Positions 9,341 to 18,181 of a DNA stretch of 64,000 nt are shown here, piece after piece. The notes below the pieces were generated by a model, which was given only the letters and a program-made list of their open reading frames with translations, had not been told where the DNA came from and ran no database searches. Position numbers and translations under genes: made by a program. Origin of the DNA: Microbacterium caowuchunii (GTDB lineage: Bacteria > Actinomycetota > Actinomycetes > Actinomycetales > Microbacteriaceae); NCBI RefSeq assembly GCF_008727755.1, contig NZ_CP044231.1:806001-870000 (forward strand), written 5' to 3'. The stretch's first letter is position 1. The number at the start of each line of letters is the position of its first letter.

Positions 9341-9583
9341 ATGTCCCCGACTCCCCGTGCGCGCCGCATCCGCAGACGGCCCCACGTCACCCCGCTCCCG
9401 CCCCTCGGCACCGCCCGGGCGAGGTCCCTGTTCGCCGATGAGAGCGGCGCCGCGACCGCCGAATACGCGATCGCCACGATGGCGGCGGTCGCGTTCGCCG
9501 GCATGCTCGTCGTCATCATGCGCTCCGACGCGGTGCGGGGGATCCTCGAGGACCTCGTGCGCCGCGCCCTGACGGTCGAATGA
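9341..9583 (+). CDS. DUF4244 Flp-pilin-like protein
   Basis: An 80-residue small pilin-like protein. After a basic, Pro/Arg-rich leader comes DESGAATAEYAIATMAAV, the DUF4244/Flp signature with a Gly/Glu prepilin-like processing region and a hydrophobic helix. It is the probable major subunit of the pilus. I chose the ATG at 9341 over upstream alternatives because AAAGGAAG precedes it at good spacing. Its stop overlaps the start of the TadE gene as ATGA. Confidence 0.9.
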   Translation: MSPTPRARRIRRRPHVTPLPPLGTARARSLFADESGAATAEYAIATMAAVAFAGMLVVIMRSDAVRGILEDLVRRALTVE

Positions 9584-9918
9584 GAGGCCGGCTCGGCGAC
9601 CGCGGCTCGGTCAGCGCCGAGTTCGCGGTCGCCCTGCCGGCGATCGTCCTGCTCGTCGCCCTGTGCGTGGGCGCGTTGTCGACGGCGTCCCGGCAGGTGC
9701 GCCTCCAGGACGCGACGGCGGACGCCGCGCGGCTGGTCGCTCGCGGCGACGACGAGGGCCGCGCCTTCGCCCTCGTGGCAGGCTCGGTCGGCGGTGCGCG
9801 CAGCACCCTCGCCCGCGAGGACGACCTCGTGTGCGTGGTGGCCTCCGCCCCGGCCGGTCCGGTGCTCCCGGGGGTCCGCGTCCACGCGCGATCCTGCGCG
9901 CTCGACGGGGGACGCTGA
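9580..9918 (+). CDS. TadE-like minor pilin
   Basis: A 112-residue pseudopilin. The N-terminus RGSVSAEFAVALPAIVLLVA is the TadE signature: a Gly-Ser processing zone, Glu at +5 and a hydrophobic helix. Two cysteines in the C-terminal part (CVVASAP and ARSCALDGG) could form a disulfide outside the cell. It overlaps the upstream gene (ATGA) and the downstream gene (TGATG), so the whole set is translationally coupled. Confidence 0.88.
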   Translation: MRGRLGDRGSVSAEFAVALPAIVLLVALCVGALSTASRQVRLQDATADAARLVARGDDEGRAFALVAGSVGGARSTLAREDDLVCVVASAPAGPVLPGVRVHARSCALDGGR

Positions 9919-10259
9919 TGCCGGGCGCGGCCACCTCGGCGGGCATGCTCGCCGTCCTCGCGACCGTGACGGTCGGGCTCGCCGCGGTCGGCGCGGGGGC
10001 CGTGCACGCGCAGCGTCTCTCCGCCGCGGTGGACGCTGCCGCGCTCGCTGCGGCCGACGCCGCGTCCGGGGCGATCTCGGGCGTCCCGTGCGACCGCGCC
10101 GGCCGGATCGCAGCCGAGGGGGCGTTCGACGTCGTATCCTGCGAGGTAGAGGGAATCACCGCAACGGTCCGGATCAGTGGCTCGTTCGGTCCGTTCCCCG
10201 CCATGGCCGTCGCGCGAGCGGGGCCGCCACCCGGCCAGACGATCGTCGTCGGCCGATGA
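9918..10259 (+). CDS. TadE-like protein of the Rv3654c type
   Basis: A 113-residue secreted or membrane-anchored protein with one N-terminal hydrophobic helix (TSAGMLAVLATVTVGLAAVG) followed by AQRLSAAVDAAALAAADAAS, the pattern of the TadE-like proteins that end the tad cluster next to topA in actinobacteria. Two cysteines follow (VPCDRA, VSCEVEG). The ATG at 9918 overlaps the previous stop. The cluster position resembles mycobacterial Rv3654c-Rv3660c near topA; that comparison is from known gene order. Confidence 0.82.
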   Translation: MPGAATSAGMLAVLATVTVGLAAVGAGAVHAQRLSAAVDAAALAAADAASGAISGVPCDRAGRIAAEGAFDVVSCEVEGITATVRISGSFGPFPAMAVARAGPPPGQTIVVGR

Positions 10260-10321
10260 TGCCTCCCAGCAGCCTGCCTTGCGCGAGTGTGTATGGTGTG
10301 CAAACGACGAAAGGACCTCTG

Positions 10322-13042
10322 TTGGCACAGGGCGCGAAGACGAAGACCGGTCAGGGCAAGAAGCTCGTGATCGTCGAGTCGCCGACGAAGATGACCTCCA
10401 TCCAGGGGTACCTGGGTGACGGCTACGAGGTCCTCAGCTCCGTCGGCCACATCCGCGACCTCGCGAGCAAGAAGGACATCCCGGCCGAGAAGAAGGCCGC
10501 GTACGGCAAGTACTCGATCGACGTCGACAACGGCTTCGAGCCCTACTACGTGATCAACGATCGGAAGACCAAGACGGTCACCGAACTGAAGCGCGCGCTG
10601 AAGGACGCCGACGAGGTCCTGCTCGCCACCGATGAGGACCGTGAGGGCGAGGCGATCGCCTGGCACCTGCTCGAGGTACTCAAGCCCAAGGTCCCGGTCA
10701 AGCGCATGGTCTTCCACGAGATCACCAAGGACGCCATCCGCGCCGCCGCGGAGAACACGCGCGAGCTGGACCTCGCGCTCGTCGACGCGCAGGAGACCCG
10801 CCGTGTGCTGGACCGCCTGTACGGGTGGGACGTGTCCCCGGTGCTGTGGCGGAAGGTCGGCAGCGGCCGCGAGGGTACGGCGCTGAGCGCCGGGCGCGTG
10901 CAGTCCGCCGCGACCCGCATGGTCGTGGAACGCGAGCGCGAGCGCATGGCGTTCGTCTCGGCCGACTACTGGGGCATCGAGACCCTCGCCGTCAAGGACG
11001 GCACCGGCTTCACTGCGCGCCTGGCACGCATCGATGGAGCGCCGCTCGCACGAGGAACCGACTTCGACGACCGCGGCAAGCTGAAGAAGGCCGTCATCGT
11101 GCTGTCCGAGAAGGACGCCCGCGAACTGGCCGCCGCGATCGAGCAGGTCGGCGAGGTCACGGTCTCCAACCTCGAGGCCAAGCCCGGTACCCGCAGCCCC
11201 AAGGCGCCGTTCACCACCTCCACCCTGCAGCAGGAGGCCGGTCGCAAGCTCTCGATGAGCGCGAAGCACGCCATGAGCGTCGCCCAGCGTCTCTACGAGA
11301 AGGGGTACATCACCTATATGCGCACCGACTCGACCTCGCTGTCGAGCCAGGCCATCCAGGCCGCTCGCGAGCAGGCGGTCGCGCTCTACGGCGACCGGGC
11401 CGTGCCCGCCAACCCGCGCACCTACGCGAGCAAGAGCAAGAACGCGCAGGAGGCGCACGAGGCGATCCGCCCGTCCGGGGAGAACTTCCGGACCCCCGCC
11501 TCCGTGGCCGGGCAGCTGGATCGCGACGAGCAGCGCGTGTACGAGCTCATCTGGAAGCGCACGGTCGCGAGCCAGATGTCCGACGCGAAGTACGAGACCA
11601 CCACGACCACGCTGTCGCTGACCGCCGGCGGCAAGTCGGTGGAGTTCACCGCATCCGGCACCGTCTACACCTTCAAGGGCTTCCTGGAGGCGTACGAGGA
11701 GGGTCGCGACGAGAAGCGCGGCGACGCGGACAAGGCCGACGACCAGGCGCTGCCCGCGCTCGCCGTCGGCGATGTGCTGGCCGCACGGGACGTCGAGCCC
11801 AAGGGACACAGCACGAACCCGAAGCCGCGGTACACCGAGGCGAGCCTGGTGAAGGCGCTCGAGGAGCGCGGCATCGGCCGTCCCTCGACCTTCGCCAGCA
11901 TCATCGACGTCATCCTGGACCGCGGTTACGTGAGCAAGCGCGGACAGGCGCTCGTCCCCAGCTGGCTGGCGTTCAGCGTCGTGCGGTTGCTGGAGGAGCA
12001 CTTCGCCGACCTCGTCGACTACGACTTCACCGCGGCGCTCGAGGACGACCTGGATGCCATCGCCCGCGGCGAGCAGCGGCGCGAGCAGTGGTTGCGGGAC
12101 TTCTACTTCGGTTCGGAGAACCACGCCGGGCTCCGCAACATCGTGGACAACCTCGGTGACATCGACGCGCGCGAACTGAACTCCACGCGCATCACCGACA
12201 CCGCCACGCTGCGCTTCGGCAAGTACGGCCCGTACCTGGAGGTCGTCGAATCGGACGACCCGGAGGCGAAGCCCCGCATCGTCAACGTCCCCGAGGACCT
12301 CGCCCCCGACGAGCTCACCCCGGAGAAGGCGCAGGAGCTCATCGACGCGCCGGTGGCGGGCGACCGTGTGCTGGGGGAGAACCCCGAGAACGGCAAACTC
12401 GTCGTCGTCAAGGACGGCCGGTTCGGACCCTACGTGCAGGAGGTCGAGCCGACCGATCCGGAGGATGCGGACGCGTCCACCGGGGAGGTTGTCGAGGCGC
12501 CGAAGAAGCGCGGGGCGAAGAAGGTCGCCGCGCCGAAGCCCCGCACGGCATCCCTGTTCAAGAGCATGTCGGTCGACACGATCGACCTCGAGACCGCGCT
12601 GAAGCTGCTGGACCTGCCGCGCGTGGTCGGGGTCGACCCCGCCACGGACGAGCAGATCACCGCGCAGAACGGCCGGTACGGTCCCTACCTGAAGAAGGGC
12701 GCCGACTCCCGGACGCTCGAGAACGAGCAACTCATCTTCGACGTGACGCTCGAGCAGGCGCTGGAGATCTACGCACAGCCGAAGTACGGTGCCCGGCGTG
12801 CGTCCAGCGCGCTCAAGGAGTTCGACGCGGATCCGGTCAGCGGCAAGCCGATCAAGGTGAAGGACGGCCGCTTCGGCCCGTACGTCACCGACGGCGAGAC
12901 CAACGCCACGATCCCGCGCGGCGAGACCGTGGAGGACGTCGACTTCGAGCGCGCGAAGCAGTTGCTCGCCGACAAGCGTGCGAAGGGACCGGCCCCCAAG
13001 CGCAAGGCGACGACCCGCAAGCCCGCCGCGAAGAAGAAGTGA
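10322..13042 (+). CDS. topA: DNA topoisomerase I
   Basis: A 906-residue type IA topoisomerase that relaxes negative supercoils. The Toprim domain has KLVIVESPTK and LLATDEDREGEA; the active-site tyrosine is in GYITYMRTDS (Tyr332). The C-terminal region carries four FGKYGPYL/GRFGPYV-type repeats (from about residues 635, 695, 780 and 845) and a Lys-rich tail, as in actinobacterial TopA, rather than zinc fingers. I chose TTG 10322 because AAAGGA lies seven bases upstream and the protein begins just before the Toprim domain. The stop overlaps the tmk start (GTGA). Confidence 0.96.
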   Translation: MAQGAKTKTGQGKKLVIVESPTKMTSIQGYLGDGYEVLSSVGHIRDLASKKDIPAEKKAAYGKYSIDVDNGFEPYYVINDRKTKTVTELKRALKDADEVLLATDEDREGEAIAWHLLEVLKPKVPVKRMVFHEITKDAIRAAAENTRELDLALVDAQETRRVLDRLYGWDVSPVLWRKVGSGREGTALSAGRVQSAATRMVVERERERMAFVSADYWGIETLAVKDGTGFTARLARIDGAPLARGTDFDDRGKLKKAVIVLSEKDARELAAAIEQVGEVTVSNLEAKPGTRSPKAPFTTSTLQQEAGRKLSMSAKHAMSVAQRLYEKGYITYMRTDSTSLSSQAIQAAREQAVALYGDRAVPANPRTYASKSKNAQEAHEAIRPSGENFRTPASVAGQLDRDEQRVYELIWKRTVASQMSDAKYETTTTTLSLTAGGKSVEFTASGTVYTFKGFLEAYEEGRDEKRGDADKADDQALPALAVGDVLAARDVEPKGHSTNPKPRYTEASLVKALEERGIGRPSTFASIIDVILDRGYVSKRGQALVPSWLAFSVVRLLEEHFADLVDYDFTAALEDDLDAIARGEQRREQWLRDFYFGSENHAGLRNIVDNLGDIDARELNSTRITDTATLRFGKYGPYLEVVESDDPEAKPRIVNVPEDLAPDELTPEKAQELIDAPVAGDRVLGENPENGKLVVVKDGRFGPYVQEVEPTDPEDADASTGEVVEAPKKRGAKKVAAPKPRTASLFKSMSVDTIDLETALKLLDLPRVVGVDPATDEQITAQNGRYGPYLKKGADSRTLENEQLIFDVTLEQALEIYAQPKYGARRASSALKEFDADPVSGKPIKVKDGRFGPYVTDGETNATIPRGETVEDVDFERAKQLLADKRAKGPAPKRKATTRKPAAKKK

Positions 13043-13668
13043 GCGGGCACGCGCCCGGTCTCTGGGTGACCTTCGAGGGCGGCGACGGCTCGGGCAAGAC
13101 CACGCAGGCCGCGCTGCTCGAGGAGTGGCTCAGCGGGCTGGGGCGGACGGTGCTGCGCACGCGCGAACCGGGCGGCACCGAGGTGGGCGTGCTCGTGCGC
13201 GACATCGTGCTGCACCACCGCGGGGAGATCTCCCCGCGCGCCGAGGCGTTGCTCTACGCGGCCGATCGTGCGCAGCACATCGACACGCTCGTGCGTCCGG
13301 CGCTCGCCCGGGGCGAGGTGGTGATCCAGGACAGGTATCTGGACTCCTCCGTGGCCTACCAGGGTGCGGGCCGGGTCCTGGACGCGACCGAGGTCCGGGA
13401 CCTCTCGCTGTGGGCGACGGGCGGTGTCCTTCCCGACGTGACGGTGCTGCTGGACCTCGATCCGGACACCGCGCGGCGGCGGCTGGATGCGGCGGACAAG
13501 CCGTTCGACCGGCTTGAGGCGGAGCGGGCGGACTTCCACGAGCGGGTGCGCGCGGCGTACCTGGATCTCGCCGCAGCGGAGCCCGGACGGTTCGTGGTGG
13601 TCGATGCCGGGCGTCCTCCCGCCGAGATCGCCGCGGCGATCCGGGACCGCATCGCCGCCCTGCTGTAA
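13039..13668 (+). CDS. tmk: Thymidylate kinase (dTMP kinase)
   Basis: A 209-residue enzyme phosphorylating dTMP to dTDP. The P-loop GGDGSGKTT is at residues 14-22, the REPGGT motif at about 40-45, and the DRY motif (QDRYLDSSVAYQG) near 97. The lid region is RRRLDAADKPFDRLE. The GTG start overlaps the topA stop. The order topA-tmk-holB is conserved in actinobacteria, and the three genes supply DNA replication functions. Confidence 0.95.
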   Translation: MSGHAPGLWVTFEGGDGSGKTTQAALLEEWLSGLGRTVLRTREPGGTEVGVLVRDIVLHHRGEISPRAEALLYAADRAQHIDTLVRPALARGEVVIQDRYLDSSVAYQGAGRVLDATEVRDLSLWATGGVLPDVTVLLDLDPDTARRRLDAADKPFDRLEAERADFHERVRAAYLDLAAAEPGRFVVVDAGRPPAEIAAAIRDRIAALL

Positions 13669-13716
13669 CTGTGCACGGAAGCGGTCGGCGGGCCCGTGCG
13701 GGTCGCTGCTCGCAGT

Positions 13717-13722
13717 TAGGGT
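13717..13722 (+). promoter_or_regulatory. -10 hexamer of holB, leaderless
   Basis: TAGGGT, ending seven bases before ATG 13729, in the 60-base tmk-holB gap. It suggests holB has its own promoter as well as read-through from topA-tmk. Confidence 0.45.
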
Positions 13723-13728
13723 GAATGC

Positions 13729-14883
13729 ATGCAGTCTGCGTCCGCCACCATCCCCTGGGGCGAGGTCTGGGGCCAGGACGAGGCGGTCGGGATGCTGCGT
13801 TCCGCGGCCGAGGATCCGGCCCAGATGACCCATGCCTGGCTGATCACGGGGCCCCCCGGTTCCGGTCGGTCCACCCTCGCCTACGCCTTCGCCGCCGCTC
13901 TCATCGCGGAGCCCGGCGACACCTCCGCGATGCAGCAGGTGCTGTCCGGGACGCATCCCGACCTCACGGCGCTCCGCACCGAGCAGGTCATCATCCGGAT
14001 CGAGGAGGCGCGGAAACTCGTCGAACGCGCCTATTTCTCCCCCTCGCTCGGACGCTACCGGGTGATCGTGGTCGAAGACGCCGATCGGATGGCCGAACGC
14101 ACTTCCAACGTGCTCCTGAAGGCCCTCGAGGAACCGCCCGAGCGCACCGTCTGGGTACTCTGCGCGCCCAGCGACGCGGACCTGCTGCCGACGATCCGCT
14201 CCCGGGTGCGGACCGTGCGCCTGCACGAACCCGATGTCGACGACGTCGCCCGACTGATCGTCCAGCGCACCGGCACGGATCCGGCGATCGCCGCGCAGTC
14301 GGCGCGTCACGCCCAGCGGCACATCGGCATGGCGCAGCGGCTGGCGACGGACGCGGACGCGCGGACACGCCGGGACGCCACACTCCGTGCGGTGCTCGCC
14401 GTGCGCAGCGTCGGCGACGCCGTGGAAGCGGCGGCGCGGATCGTGCAGGCCGCGACCGAGGACGCCAAGGCCCTCACCCTCGAACGCGATGAAGCCGAGC
14501 GGGCGCAGTTGCTGCGCACGGTGGGCATCGCCGAGGGGGCAGCCGTGCCGCCCGCGGTGCGGTCCCAGCTGAACGCCCTCGCGGACGAGCAGAAGCGACG
14601 GGCGACCCGGAGCCTGCGCGACGGGATCGACCGCGTGCTCACCGATCTCCAGTCGATGTTCCGCGACGTGGTGATGCTGCAATTCGGGCGTGAGGAGGGG
14701 CTCATCAACCTCGAGCTCGCCCAGGAACTACGCTCCCTCGCCGAGATCTGGGCTCCCCCCCGCACGCTGCTCGTCCTGGACGAGATCGCCCTCACCCGCC
14801 GGAACGTGGAGCGCAACGCCGCTCCGACCCTGGCGCTGGAGAGCCTGCTCGTCGCCGTCGTCACCGGAAGGTCCGCTTCATGA
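13729..14883 (+). CDS. holB: DNA polymerase III delta' subunit, without zinc-site cysteines
   Basis: A 384-residue clamp-loader subunit. The AAA+ module begins IPWGEVWGQDEAVGML, with a degenerate Walker A GPPGSGRST (Arg47 replacing Lys), followed by GTHPDL and RVIVVEDADRM, then ALEEPPERTVWVLCAP. Delta' is normally ATP-silent, so the altered P-loop fits. The four-cysteine zinc module normally before THPD is replaced by GDTSAMQQ, and the SRC motif reads RSRVR, so both the zinc site and the conserved Cys are gone. The stop overlaps the next gene (ATGA). Confidence 0.93.
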   Translation: MQSASATIPWGEVWGQDEAVGMLRSAAEDPAQMTHAWLITGPPGSGRSTLAYAFAAALIAEPGDTSAMQQVLSGTHPDLTALRTEQVIIRIEEARKLVERAYFSPSLGRYRVIVVEDADRMAERTSNVLLKALEEPPERTVWVLCAPSDADLLPTIRSRVRTVRLHEPDVDDVARLIVQRTGTDPAIAAQSARHAQRHIGMAQRLATDADARTRRDATLRAVLAVRSVGDAVEAAARIVQAATEDAKALTLERDEAERAQLLRTVGIAEGAAVPPAVRSQLNALADEQKRRATRSLRDGIDRVLTDLQSMFRDVVMLQFGREEGLINLELAQELRSLAEIWAPPRTLLVLDEIALTRRNVERNAAPTLALESLLVAVVTGRSAS

Positions 14884-16418
14884 GAACCCCTGCCCGGGCG
14901 CTGCGCCGCGCCGCCGTCGCGACGATCGCCGTGGCGGCCCTGCTGTTGTCGGGGTGCTCGTTCCTGCCCGACCCGCCGGCGCCCTCCCGCAGCGCGACGC
15001 CGGACGTGTCCGGCGTCGACGAGGACCTGGTGCCGTTCTACTCCCAGGAGCTCGCGTGGGAGGACTGCGGCACGGGCTTCGACTGCACCACCGTGCGGGC
15101 TCCGCTCGACTGGACGGATCCGGACCTCGGCGAGATCGGCCTGGCGATCATCCGGCAGCGCGCGACCGACGGCGACCCGCTGGGATCCCTCCTGGTCAAC
15201 CCGGGCGGCCCCGGCGCGAGCGGGGTGGAGCTCATCCGCGACAGCATCGGCTTCGCCACCGGCGAAGCGCTGCAGCAGCACTACGACGTGATCGGCTTCG
15301 ACCCCCGCGGCGTCGGCGAGTCCACCGCGGTGCGCTGTCTGGACGCGGCCGGCATGGACGCGTACCTCTACGACGTGCCTGCGGCTCCGCGCGGCACGCA
15401 GGAGTGGACGGACGAGCTGAACGCCCGCAACGAGGCGTTCGCCGCGGCCTGCGACGCGAACAGCGACGGCATCCTGCCCTACGTCACAACCGTCCAGGCG
15501 GCGCGCGACATGGACCTCCTGCGCGCCGTGCTGGGCGACGAGACGCTGAATCTGCTCGGGTACTCGTACGGAACGTTCCTCGGCGCCACCTACGCGGAGC
15601 TCTACCCGGAGCGGGTGGGCCGCTTCGTCCTCGACGGCGCGATCGACCCGCAGACGTCCGAGCTGGAGGTCTCCACCACGCAGGCGATCGGTTTCGAGTC
15701 GGCCCTGCGCGCCTACATGGCGTCGTGCCTGCGCACGAGCGACTGCCCGTTCGCGGGCACCGTCGACGACGGTATGGCCGACATCGGGACGCTGCTGGCG
15801 AGTGTGGATCGCGCACCGCTCGCGGGCGCCGACGGACGGCGTCTCGGCGCCGACACGCTCCTCACCGCCATCATCGCCGCGCTCTACAACCAGGGGAACT
15901 GGCCGACGCTGACCACGGCGTTGCGGGAGACCCTCCAGGGGAACCCGGCGACCGCGTTCCTGCTCGCCGATTTCTACTACGCCCGCAGCGACGGACGCTA
16001 CACGGACAACTCCACGGAGGCGTTCCTCGCGTACAACTGCATGGACTACCCGGATGCGCCGACCCCTGAGCAGGAGGAGGCGGCCCGGGCGGTGCTCGCC
16101 GAGAAGGCGCCGACCGTCGCACCGTACTGGGACGGCGTGGATCTGTGCGAGGTGTGGCCGTACGAGCCGACCGGCACCCGCGACGCACTGACCGCCCGGG
16201 GGGCCGCACCCATCGTCGTCATCGGCACCACGAACGACCCGGCCACGCCCTACGAATGGTCGGTCGCCCTGGCCGACCAGCTCGCCTCGGCCGTGCTCAT
16301 CACACGGGTGGGGGAGGGCCACACCGGGTACCTCAAGGGCAACGAGTGCGTCGACGAGGCGGTCGAGGCCTACTTCATCGACGGAACCGTGCCCCGGGAC
16401 GGGCTGCGCTGCGAGTGA
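14880..16418 (+). CDS. Lipoprotein alpha/beta hydrolase, tripeptidyl-aminopeptidase type
   Basis: A 512-residue predicted lipoprotein with lipobox LLLSGC near residue 26. An alpha/beta hydrolase fold follows: LLVNPGGPGASG (oxyanion loop), FDPRGVGES, the nucleophile elbow LGYSYGTFLG, the acid in GTTNDPATPY and the histidine in VGEGHTGY. The C-terminal TAP-like domain contains paired cysteines (CLRTSDCPF, YNCMDY). Relatives release N-terminal peptides outside the cell (Streptomyces Tap/SlpD) or act as esterases; the substrate here is unknown. ATGA overlap with holB. It is convergent with metI, with three bases between them. Confidence 0.9.
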   Translation: MRTPARALRRAAVATIAVAALLLSGCSFLPDPPAPSRSATPDVSGVDEDLVPFYSQELAWEDCGTGFDCTTVRAPLDWTDPDLGEIGLAIIRQRATDGDPLGSLLVNPGGPGASGVELIRDSIGFATGEALQQHYDVIGFDPRGVGESTAVRCLDAAGMDAYLYDVPAAPRGTQEWTDELNARNEAFAAACDANSDGILPYVTTVQAARDMDLLRAVLGDETLNLLGYSYGTFLGATYAELYPERVGRFVLDGAIDPQTSELEVSTTQAIGFESALRAYMASCLRTSDCPFAGTVDDGMADIGTLLASVDRAPLAGADGRRLGADTLLTAIIAALYNQGNWPTLTTALRETLQGNPATAFLLADFYYARSDGRYTDNSTEAFLAYNCMDYPDAPTPEQEEAARAVLAEKAPTVAPYWDGVDLCEVWPYEPTGTRDALTARGAAPIVVIGTTNDPATPYEWSVALADQLASAVLITRVGEGHTGYLKGNECVDEAVEAYFIDGTVPRDGLRCE

Positions 16419-16421
16419 CCC

Positions 16422-17081
16422 TCAGCGGCGCAGGACGCGCCGCGCGAGGGCGTTCCCGAAGAACTGCACGCCCTGCACGATGATCACGATCACGACGACG
16501 GCCGACCAGGTCACCCACGGGTTGAACTGCTTGAAGCCGTAGACGATGGCGAAGTCGCCGAGGCCGCCCGCGGCGACGGCGCCGGCCATCGCGGTCATAT
16601 CGACCAGCGCGACGACGATGAACGTGTAGCCCAGGATGAGGGGCCCGAGCGCCTCGCGGGGGATCAGGCGGAACAGGATGCGGCTGCGGCTCGCTCCGGC
16701 CGCCCGGGCGGCCTCGATCACCCCCGGGCGGACCGTCAGCAGGTTCTGCTCCACGATCCGGCTGATGGCGAACAGCGAGGCGATCGAGATCACGAAGACG
16801 CCGAAGTTCGTGCCGATGCCGGGGATGCCGACGCCGCGCGCGAACGGCTGCAGGGCGGTGAGCAGGATCACGAAGGGGATCGGCCGGACCGTGTTGACGA
16901 TGACGTTCAGCACGCCGAAGACGGCACGGTGGGGGAACAGGCTGCCGGCGCGTGTGGCGTACAGCGCCACCCCCAGGATCAGGCCGCCGATGCCGCCGAG
17001 CACGAGGCTGGCGGTCACCATGTACAGCGTCTCCGCCGTGGCCTCCCAGAGGTTCGGCAGCAGGTCGACGAGCCTATCCAC
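16422..17081 (-). CDS. metI: Methionine ABC transporter permease
   Basis: A 219-residue integral membrane protein with about five hydrophobic segments and the EAA motif EAARAAGASRSRILFRLIPRE that couples it to MetN. The text VNTVRPIPFVILL and MAGAVAAGGLGDFAI is characteristic of MetI. It is the last gene of metQ-metN-metI, overlapping metN by 8 bases. It imports D/L-methionine with MetN and MetQ. Confidence 0.95.
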   Translation of the reverse strand: MDRLVDLLPNLWEATAETLYMVTASLVLGGIGGLILGVALYATRAGSLFPHRAVFGVLNVIVNTVRPIPFVILLTALQPFARGVGIPGIGTNFGVFVISIASLFAISRIVEQNLLTVRPGVIEAARAAGASRSRILFRLIPREALGPLILGYTFIVVALVDMTAMAGAVAAGGLGDFAIVYGFKQFNPWVTWSAVVVIVIIVQGVQFFGNALARRVLRR

Positions 17082-18111
17082 GGATCTCCTCCTCGATCAG
17101 CGGCGCGAACGCCGCGGCCGCGGTGATCGCGCGGGCGACCGCATCCGGGTCTCCGGTGAGCGCGAGCGTCAGATGGCCGAAGACGCGGCCGCCGATGTCG
17201 TTGATGCCGCCGTGGATCAGCTCGAACCGGACGCCGTGCGACGACAGCGCGGTGAACACGTCCGCCTGATCGACGTCGCCGTCGCGGATGGTGAACGTGA
17301 CGATGCGCCCGGGGTGGCGTCCCCGCAGCGTGCGCAGCTGCTCGCCGGAGGGGACCTCGTCGATGATGCTGCCCACGAACCGACGGGTCGCGCGCTCTCT
17401 GGGGGCGGAGAGCACATCGAACACGCTGCCCGTCTCGATGACCCGGCCCTGCTCCATGACGACCACGCGGTCGGCGATGGAGCGGACCACCTCCATCTCG
17501 TGGGTTATCACCACGATCGTGACCCCGAGCTCCCGGTTCACCCGGCGCAGGAGCGCCAGTACCTCCTGCGTGGTGTCCGGGTCGAGGGCGCTCGTGGCCT
17601 CGTCGGCCAGCAGGATGCGGGGGCTGGTGGCAAGAGCGCGCGCGATGCCCACGCGCTGCTTCTGCCCGCCGGAGAGCTGCTCCGGATGGTTCCGTGCCTT
17701 CGCGGTGAGCCCGACGAACTCCAGGAGCTCGGCCACCCGTGTGGAGATCTCCGCTCGGGACCTCCCCGCCACCTCCAGCGGGTAGGCGACGTTGCCGGCC
17801 ACGGTGCGGGATTCGAAGAGGTTGAACTGCTGGAAGATCATCCCGATGTCGCTGCGGAGGGTGCGGAGGTCTTTCTCCCGCAGTCGCGTGATGTCCCTGC
17901 CGTCGATCTCCACCGTCCCGCTCGTCGGGGTCTCGAGCGCGTTGATGAGGCGCAGCACCGTGCTCTTGCCGGCGCCGGAATAGCCGATGATGCCGCAGAC
18001 CTCGCCCGCAGCCACATCCAGATCGACGTCGTCGACGGCCACGATCGGCGCGGCGTCCTTCGTGGGGGCGGGGAAGGTCTTGCCGACGCCGCGGAGACGG
18101 ATGAGCGTCAT
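17074..18111 (-). CDS. metN: Methionine ABC transporter ATP-binding protein
   Basis: A 345-residue ATPase. Walker A GYSGAGKST, signature LSGGQKQRVGIARAL, Walker B ILLADEATSALDP and the H-loop ITHE are all present. The C-terminal ~75 residues (RIVTFTIRDGDVDQADVF onward) form the NIL regulatory domain, which binds methionine and trans-inhibits transport in characterised MetN. The ATG at 18111 is preceded by AGGAG; a longer in-frame start exists but lacks homology. A GC-rich hairpin lies between metQ and this gene. Confidence 0.96.
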   Translation of the reverse strand: MTLIRLRGVGKTFPAPTKDAAPIVAVDDVDLDVAAGEVCGIIGYSGAGKSTVLRLINALETPTSGTVEIDGRDITRLREKDLRTLRSDIGMIFQQFNLFESRTVAGNVAYPLEVAGRSRAEISTRVAELLEFVGLTAKARNHPEQLSGGQKQRVGIARALATSPRILLADEATSALDPDTTQEVLALLRRVNRELGVTIVVITHEMEVVRSIADRVVVMEQGRVIETGSVFDVLSAPRERATRRFVGSIIDEVPSGEQLRTLRGRHPGRIVTFTIRDGDVDQADVFTALSSHGVRFELIHGGINDIGGRVFGHLTLALTGDPDAVARAITAAAAFAPLIEEEIRG

Positions 18112-18134
18112 GGTGCTCCTCAGGGGGACGGGGT

Positions 18135-18172
18135 GAGCGTGCGGCCCGTCCTCGAGGACGGACCGCACGCTC
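18135..18172 (-). terminator. Hairpin between metQ and metN
   Basis: A 16-bp stem with one C/A mismatch (18135-18151 with 18156-18172) closed by a TCGA tetraloop. It starts 9 bases after the metQ stop. No U-tract follows, so it more likely stabilises the metQ message end or partly attenuates metNI than stops transcription fully. This would give more binding protein than transporter (inference). Confidence 0.7.
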
Positions 18173-18181
18173 GGGGCACTG

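Noticed and set aside
9611..12730. 1039-codon minus-strand open frame across tad genes and topA
   Set aside because: Antisense of topA with all its motifs on the plus strand; composition is typical of a GC-driven shadow frame.
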